A DNA stretch of 64,000 nucleotides, taken from NCBI GenBank assembly GCA_030770425.1, contig JASJFT010000097.1:62001-126000 (forward strand), in the 5' to 3' direction. Positions within the stretch are counted from its first letter, which is position 1, and the number at the start of each line of letters is the position of its first letter. The notes under the pieces were generated by a model. The model saw only the letters and a list, made by a program, of their open reading frames with translations, was not told the origin of the DNA and made no database searches. This document shows positions 57,741 to 64,000 of this stretch, piece by piece. The DNA comes from Darksidea phi. Taxonomy: Eukaryota > Ascomycota > Dothideomycetes > Pleosporales > Lentitheciaceae. A program made the position numbers and the translations under genes.

Positions 57741-58437
57741 TCGAGAAGATAGACTACAGAGAATACAGCTAGATCTAGCGGCGTCTAGGCCGGCCGATAC
57801 TATCGAACTTGTCTTGTTGGCTTTGGCGTTGTCGCGCTGTCTTCCCAGGCAGCATTCTCTATATAGCCCTCAACCGACAAGATGTTATTTCCTTGCGCCG
57901 AGCTTCCTTAGTCGGGAACCATTATTCTATATTTGTCCTTCCGCCGCGGCGGGCGACGGTTTATATTTGTATACGTAGGCTCGAGCGGTCGACGTCACTT
58001 CGGTTGTAGTACCCATGGGAACAGACCGCGGGCGTGTTTTCGGGACGGGCGAGGCGAGCAGGACAAGGCTGGCTGGTCAACAAGCCATCCGCGGATAACG
58101 GTGGAGTTAAACGTGGGGAGAGGAGTTTGCGGATACGAGAGGCTGCTGGAGTCGTAGCCGGTTGAGACGGTCGGCAATCGTACTTTCACGTGCATCCATC
58201 GCCAAGACGAGCTTGATCTCATCCCTGCTCGTTCCTGCCGGTACCCGACCGTTCTCCCGGAGGGCTTGACGTGGACTCGCACCGCCGCACTCAGTTACCA
58301 CGCATCCCGCCAAACTTTTTGCTGCACCTCATCTATTCCCCGCTCTAGTTATATTTCACCCACATGGCCGAGACCCACCGACTATAAATTGCCTTGTTCC
58401 CCCTATGTCTTTACCCCCGCCAGCCACGCAGCCCAAC
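57741..58437. other. Spacer between the nuclease relic and CPT1/EPT1
   Basis: The left part may contain the decayed N terminus of the nuclease-like gene. The right part should be the promoter and leader of the phosphotransferase gene. No other gene supported. Confidence 0.4.
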
Positions 58438-60063
58438 ATGCCGAGCAAAGGTACGATTGGCTTTTGATGTTCCACGGGGTCCAATGGATGCCGCGTGAGT
58501 TTGGGGGGTGCTTTGCTAACGTTGGAGATCGCAGCAGAGACGGCGAAGCATGAGTGCGTCTCTGAAGACGCGCTGCAGCAGCTTAAATTCTACAAATACT
58601 CGAGCGTCGACAAGTCCCTGATCTCGCGGTACATCCTCAAGCACTACGTACAATCCGCGAACCTTCCGCAATCGAGCGTATACCTGACACGGGGCAGTGG
58701 AACGGATTTGTCGAACTGTTGCCGCTATGGCTCGCGCCGAACCTCGTCACGTTGATAGGGTTCTTCTTCATATTGGGGAACGTGGTGCTGTTGGAGGTCT
58801 ACGTGCCGGATTTCGTCGGACCGGTGAGTCCTGCCACACAATCGCTATCATGGCATCGGGGACTGACTGGAGCCTGAGCCATAGGCCCCGTCATGGGTTT
58901 ACTATAGCTTCGCCTTCGGCATGTGGATGTAAGATCCACCCATTCTACTACGCTCGGGACTCCGCGCTAATGGACGTGTCGCGAAGGTACTCCACCATGG
59001 ACAATGTAGATGGCAAACAAGCGCGCCGCACTGGAACCTCTAGCCCTCTAGGAGAGCTGTTCGAGTACGTCCAGGGCCTACCCAAAGCACCAAAGCCCGC
59101 TGACAGGATGTAGCCATGGCATTGACTCGTTGAACTGCACACTTGCTAGTCTGCTGGAAACGGCAGCCGTCGGATATGGTACATCCAAAATAGGCGCTTT
59201 TACCGCCCTCGTCCCTGTGCTCCCCATGTTCTTCTCGACATGGGAAACGTATCACACCCATACTCTGTATCTCGGCTACTTCAATGGCCCGACGGGTACG
59301 TGCAGACATGAATTCGAGAAGCCGCCGTCAATAACACTGTGTAGAGGGCCTTATCATTGCATGCACCTTTATATGCATGTCTGGCTACTTCGGGCCTGAG
59401 ATCTGGTCGGCACCTCTAGCTACCTACCTACCCTCCTACAAAGAAACCCTGGGCGATATGAGCTTCCGCGACTGTTGGATACCCATGATCTTGATTACCT
59501 TCTTCGGTGCACATCTGCCGTTCTGCATCATCAACGTCGTACGTGCCCGTCGTGCCCAGAAACTACCGGTGCTTCCGCTATTGCTGGAATGGACTCCTAT
59601 GATCATCTTCACCGCCGCCACGATGGCATGGCTCGGCTCACCGTACTCGTTCATACTCAAGGACAACCATCTTGTACTCTATTGCCTTACCATGTCCTTG
59701 GTCTTCGGACGAATGACAACCAAAATTATTCTGGCGCATCTTACCCGCCAGCCGTTTCCATACTGGACCATCATGCTCGCACCCATGATCGGTGGCGCTC
59801 TGCTGGTCAACCATCCGTACTTCACTATAACCGGAACGACATTTGGCCCCATTTCGGCGAATTTCGAGCTATGGTACCTCCGGGCTTACTTCGTCTTCGC
59901 CGCTGTAGTGTACGGCAAATGGGCGCACCTGGTGATCACGAGCATTTGCGATTTCCTCGGCATCAACTGCTTAACGATTCCAAATAGAAAGACGAACGAG
60001 AACGGCGCTCGGTCAAACGGTGCTGCAAATGGCTTCCACTCGGAGAAGGGACGCAGGGATTGA
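58438..60063 (+). CDS. Choline/ethanolamine phosphotransferase (CDP-alcohol phosphatidyltransferase)
   Basis: Seven exons fit: 58438-58450, 58535-58647, 58698-58823, 58885-58928, 58987-59064, 59114-59295 and 59345-60063, giving 424 residues. The first exon is only 13 nt (M-P-S-K plus one base). All phases agree. The family motif D-G-x2-A-R-x8-G-x3-D-x3-D is complete at about residues 107-129 (D-G-K-Q-A-R ... G-E-L-F-D-H-G-I-D). The N-terminal part shows [12 protein letters not shown], as in yeast Cpt1 and Ept1, and multiple membrane helices follow. The enzyme makes phosphatidylcholine or phosphatidylethanolamine from diacylglycerol in the ER. I cannot tell which headgroup is preferred. Confidence 0.93.
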
Positions 60064-60880
60064 TCACTCAACAATGACAATACAAGCTCGCCACAGCGTG
60101 TCCTCATCCGCAACGACCCCCTTTCTGATACGAAAGTGTTCTCTATCCGCTTCTTGGACATACTTGCGCATTGTTTTTTTGCACTATAGACTTCTCGACC
60201 ACACAGTGTCATCAAGACGCGTTTTGGATAATATTAATGTCTGAATTTTTAGATAGATATCCGGGAGGGCGTGCGAAACACTTTTCGCTTTACGGTCTCT
60301 CTGTGGACAGGCCTGCAACCTGCGCCACACCTGTGCGCCTTTCCCTTGCATGGAGCTTTCTGCTAGTCTGCATCTTTCTCGGCAGTTTGTGTTTCTAAGC
60401 TAATACTGTTGGGCGCTTTTCGTACTGCACAGCACGCACGGCCAGCTGCATCGCGCAGTGGCAGCTTATCGTCAAGGAGGGCATAGCCCCCACTCTCCAA
60501 CCAATAAGAGCGCGGGCGCCCCTACTGTTGCACAGCCTGATGAACGTTTATTGCGCCGCCTGCTTTCAACCTTGAACCTTTTGCATTTTGGTCATCCTGT
60601 GAGTCGACTTTGGCTCGTTCTTCGCGTCACTCTCAAGCCATTTCCGGAGCTATGCACTCGACTTGACCAAACAGCGAGGGGAAATGTCATCACCCTCGCG
60701 ATTCAGACCCCATGCCGCTCAGCAAACTCAGCCTTGCGGGTACTGCCGTATGAGGCTGTCTCGCCACAGGGTCAGTTGGTGGGGGCGGTGACGGAGCCGC
60801 ATAGACGCGTAGTTAAAGGCGACGTGCGTCCCAGCCTAAGCGTGGACTCATAATGCCGATATAGCCATCCCAGAGTCACC
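60064..60880. other. Intergenic, no gene seen
   Basis: Holds the 3' UTR of the phosphotransferase gene and the upstream region of the next one. No supported coding sequence. Confidence 0.5.
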
Positions 60881-62422
60881 ATGAGGCTGCTTAAATGCGA
60901 GGCATACAGGGAGAAGGTCAACTGTACTGCGAGGGATCAAACTGTCCAGGCCAACCCAGATATTGCCGGTGTCGGTGTGAGTGATTGCATTCGTGCGCGT
61001 GGGGCGGCGGCGTTGCTTTTGTCGCTGACACTTTGAAACGCAGGTCATCGTAGGCTTCCTCTCAACGACATGCCTCGCCTTCCTCGTCGCATTTTCCGTC
61101 CTCTTCCTCGACCGCTACGAAAGTATCACCAACTTCTTCCGAAGGAACGTTACGAAAAACAAAGATGTATACAAAGACGGCGAAACGAAGTCGTACTGGC
61201 GCTCCCCGGCCTTTTGGTCCCATGTCCTGAGCAAAAACCTGCTCGCTCTCGCCGATACTCAGCTCCTCACCGGCCTTGCCGTTCAGTTCGCGGCCCTGCT
61301 GCGACACTGCGATTTGTCGATCTACCACTTCAGGGTCGTTACGGAACTGGCTTTTCTCACGACTATTACTCATCTGTTGACGGTCGTTACTTTAAGAAAT
61401 TATTTTGTCAAGTACAAGTGGATCAACCTGCCGAGGATCTTTTTTATGCTCGGAAACCTCGGTCTCTTAGGCTATACGTCTTTCATCTCCTATTCCTACG
61501 ACCTCGCCGGCCTCGATCTGTCAAGCTCGCTAGCGTGCTTCTTCCAAGGCGAACGGCCACCAGTGCGCGCTGCTTTCGGCGGGAAATGGGCCGGTCTTCT
61601 AATCGGTGCTATTGGGGGCCATGTTACCGTTATCTTGGCTATGTACGTTCTTGAAGACGACAACAATAACGGCGATGGGCAGAATACGAAGAAGAATACA
61701 AGCCATTGGTCTTGGCTCAAGTGGTTCGGGGCTATCTTCCGGACTTGGGTCGTTGCTCCAATCTATGCGATCTATGGCGTGTACATGGCGGGCAGTGGCC
61801 TCAAGAACACGCAAGCGTTGGGAAAATCCAATGTAAAGATCAACGGGAGCGAGGGCGAGTGGGGATTCGGGCAGTTTTTGCCCGTGTTGTTATTGGCGTT
61901 GCCCGTTTTTGCGGGGTGGGAGAGCTTTTGGGGTAAGTTGTGCGTCTTCTACTTGGTCTGCGAATGGAAAGTGCTGACAACTTCGTAGAGGAGAAAGACG
62001 AAGACCGCGAAAATCGCTTCGGTCGTTCAAACCGCGCTTCACAAAATGGGAGCCGCAGCGCCCTGAACATGTTCGAGGTGCGGAAGAGTATGAAGCCACA
62101 CCAAAGATCGCGCGATACGTCGGTCGAAGAGCGGAGGATCGAAAGTTCTCCTCGGCTGCGATCTACGTCGCGCGCCTCGATCAGCCCAATGGACACGCCG
62201 CGGCAACGATCAACCTCACACGTCTCTATCAGTCCACTTCCTACGCCGCATTTTCCAAGCCCACTACATACACCGCCTATTCCGACATCTAGTCCGCATC
62301 TATCAGTTCCGTCACCGGCGGCGAGTCCCAACATTGGTAGCAGTCAGGGTAGGAACAGTCCGGTAATCGGGAGGAGCAGAAGTCCATCCAACGTTTCAAG
62401 ATTTGAGGAACATTTAGCATGA
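60881..62422 (+). CDS. Polytopic membrane protein of a fungus-specific family
   Basis: Three exons, 60881-60976, 61044-61932 and 61989-62422, give 472 residues. The N terminus has N-P-D-I-A-G-V-G before the first helix (V-I-V-G-F-L-S-T-T-C-L-A-F-L). A conserved D-T-Q-L-L-T-G-L-A helix, L-S-I-Y-H-F, and L-T-V-V-T-L-R-N-Y-F follow. These are marks of a widespread family of uncharacterised Pezizomycotina membrane proteins. About seven hydrophobic segments can be counted. The last exon is a hydrophilic Ser/Pro-rich tail with repeated R-S-T-S units. No catalytic motif is seen. It is convergent with the GH105-like gene, whose stop is 63 bp away. Confidence 0.8.
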
Positions 62423-62485
62423 AGTAAGGAAGAAAATCTTGTATATTGACCAAAGAAAGAACCTCTACTACATTCCCGCTAAAGA

Positions 62486-63640
62486 TCAAGGTCGCCCAAA
62501 GCCACCCTTCAAGTCCGCCCAAGCGGCATACATCAAGACCACGAAGCTCTGGCCCTCGGGGCTGCCCTTCGTATACTGGCTGCGGTCCTGCCAGGCTAGC
62601 GGGTTGACCGCGGGCGATACGATACCGTTGCTAGTGTTGATTTTCTTGTCGACAGCTTCCTTCTTTTTGGCCGCCCAATCAACGTACTTGGTACCAAAGT
62701 TGTTCGGCTCAAGCTTTGCCATGCGCAAGGCGGTCGCGGCCAGGATCGAAGTACCGGCGATCTCGCCCCACCAAGTCGTGTCGTTAAGGTAGTTGCGGAG
62801 TAAACCGGAACTGTCGGTGTCCATGGCGATGCTACCGTCGAGGATGTCCTTGATCATACCGGAGAGTTGAGATTGCTCGGTGGTGGTCTGGGAGTTGTAA
62901 GGTGACTTCTTCATGGTAGCGAGGACGCGCGACATTCCGGCGGCGGCCCATCCGTTGCCGGTCGACCAGAGGGCCCGGTCCTTGTTCCCGTCATTGGCCA
63001 GGCTATCAATGTGTAACCAAGGCCCAGCTTGCTGGGCTAGGTCGTCGTGGTAGAGTTTGCATTGCCTTGCGGATTCCTTCAGCAGGCCGACGTCGGAGGT
63101 TGCGACACCGTGGTAGGCGAGGAAGGGAGGCACCATGTAGACTGATACGTTTGTCAGAGCAAAATACCAGGGTCAGCTGAGGGAAGGGAACATACCAAAG
63201 TCAGCCCAAAGCTCCGGAACGTTCTCGCGATGCGAAATAGCACCATTAGGCCACCTCGGCACATGGTTCAAAAGATGATTCTTCTGCCTGACGGCGGCAT
63301 CCCAGTACTTTCCGTCGCTCTTCCCGATCATCAAAGCAGGGATGCCCAGGGCAGCAGGGTCACCCGCTGCGCCATCGGCGCCCACAAGCGTAGGGCCGCT
63401 CGTGCTGATTTGAGGCTTGATGTATGATAGCGCGGATACGTCGCCCACGTTCAGCGTAGGGACTTGACCACCCGGGAAGGGATCGTTCCAGATTGCTAGC
63501 TTGTAGTCGTTCCATTCGAGGAGGGCTTCTGCGACGGTGCCGTATTCCCACGAGTGGGTGGCGACTTGGACGGCCTTTTTCAGGACGAGGCCGATTGTTG
63601 CGGAGGAAACCATTTTGATGGGGTTGAATATTGAGGACAC
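62486..63640 (-). CDS. GH105-like unsaturated rhamnogalacturonyl hydrolase (six-hairpin glycosidase)
   Basis: Two exons, 63196-63640 and 62486-63141, give 366 residues from the first ATG. The second ATG at 63613 (M-V-S-S-A-T-I-G-L-V-L) is an equally good start. The phase-1 intron joins W-A-D-F to V-Y-M-V-P-P-F-L-A-Y-H-G-V, the core of the family. W-S-T-G-N-G-W-A-A-A-G-M follows, then W-W-G-E-I-A-G-T-S near the end. GH105 enzymes cleave unsaturated uronic acids left by pectin lyases. Neither start gives a clear signal peptide, so an intracellular role or an unseen upstream exon is possible. Confidence 0.85.
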
Positions 63641-64000
63641 CAGAGGATGTTGAAGTGTGTTTGGAAGTCAAGGTAGAAGAAGGTGCGGTCGTAGTGGGAC
63701 GAAGGCGTGAGTTGAACGACCAATCTGTCGCGGACGTCAAGACGCCTTATATCATACCGTGTCAAAGGCGAGGCTGTCATAAGATGGACTCGTCTCCGCA
63801 TGCATACCTCTTCTAGAGCGTCGTATTTTTAGCCGCAGACAGTCCGCAGAAGACGCATCAAGCTGCGAACCAGAGATTTCACAGACATGCCAGAAGCAGC
63901 GATGCGGGCTGAACCACGGACATTAAGCAGGGGATCACCAAAGCTGCGTTGGAGCGTCTGTGGATGGGGTCCGCAGCACTGATTGGCCTGGGTGTTTGGT
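63641..64000. other. Upstream region of the GH105-like gene
   Basis: Expected promoter region. Nothing else could be identified before the window ends. Confidence 0.4.

Overview
The window is a nuclear segment of a filamentous ascomycete (Pezizomycotina; Dothideomycetes is my guess from general impression only). Supporting signs are short GT-AG introns of about 45-75 nt with CTAAC/CTAAT branch sites, an intron-containing tRNA-Ile(UAU), fungus-specific families (DUF6594, HET, DUF2417, PF20516-type nuclease-like), and decayed genes whose in-frame stops look like repeat-induced point mutation (RIP). No prokaryotic, viral or organellar sequence was seen.

Layout. 0-15 kb is a conserved block: tRNA-Ile, a DPP5-like S9 peptidase, a serine-rich conserved protein, PWP1 (WD40, ribosome biogenesis), the splicing helicase PRP16 (divergent from PWP1) and an ENV7/STK16-type kinase. 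About 15-24 kb is gene-poor and holds one DUF6594 membrane protein gene and a hairpin. 24-34 kb is a second conserved block: a large DUF726 lipase related to yeast Mil1, UTP23 (divergent from it), PPE1 (convergent with UTP23), a DUF2417 membrane hydrolase and mitochondrial ribosomal protein mL54. About 34-58 kb is accessory and decaying. It has a HET pseudogene, two more DUF6594 genes, an alpha/beta hydrolase pseudogene with two nonsense codons and a frameshift, a damaged rhodopsin-like membrane protein, a REI1-like zinc-finger gene, a frameshifted unknown gene and a heavily RIP-like PD-(D/E)XK nuclease-like gene. 58-64 kb is functional again: a seven-exon CDP-alcohol phosphotransferase (CPT1/EPT1), a polytopic membrane protein and a GH105-like glycosidase.

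How the genes relate. The conserved genes are housekeeping: ribosome assembly (PWP1, UTP23), splicing (PRP16), PP2A demethylation (PPE1), phospholipid synthesis (CPT1/EPT1), membrane traffic (Mil1-like, ENV7-like) and mitochondrial translation (mL54). They occur in divergent or convergent pairs with short spacers. The accessory region mixes non-self-recognition and nuclease-type families in ruins with apparently intact DUF6594 paralogs. The three DUF6594 genes share a phase-1 intron that splits a serine codon, and two share a second, phase-2 intron. They are the most interesting intact set here. Two small two-exon genes (40,245-40,509 and 48,146-48,431) are proposed from splice-site and frame agreement alone.

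Exon boundaries were deduced by eye from splice signals and frame continuity. No alignment or database search was run.
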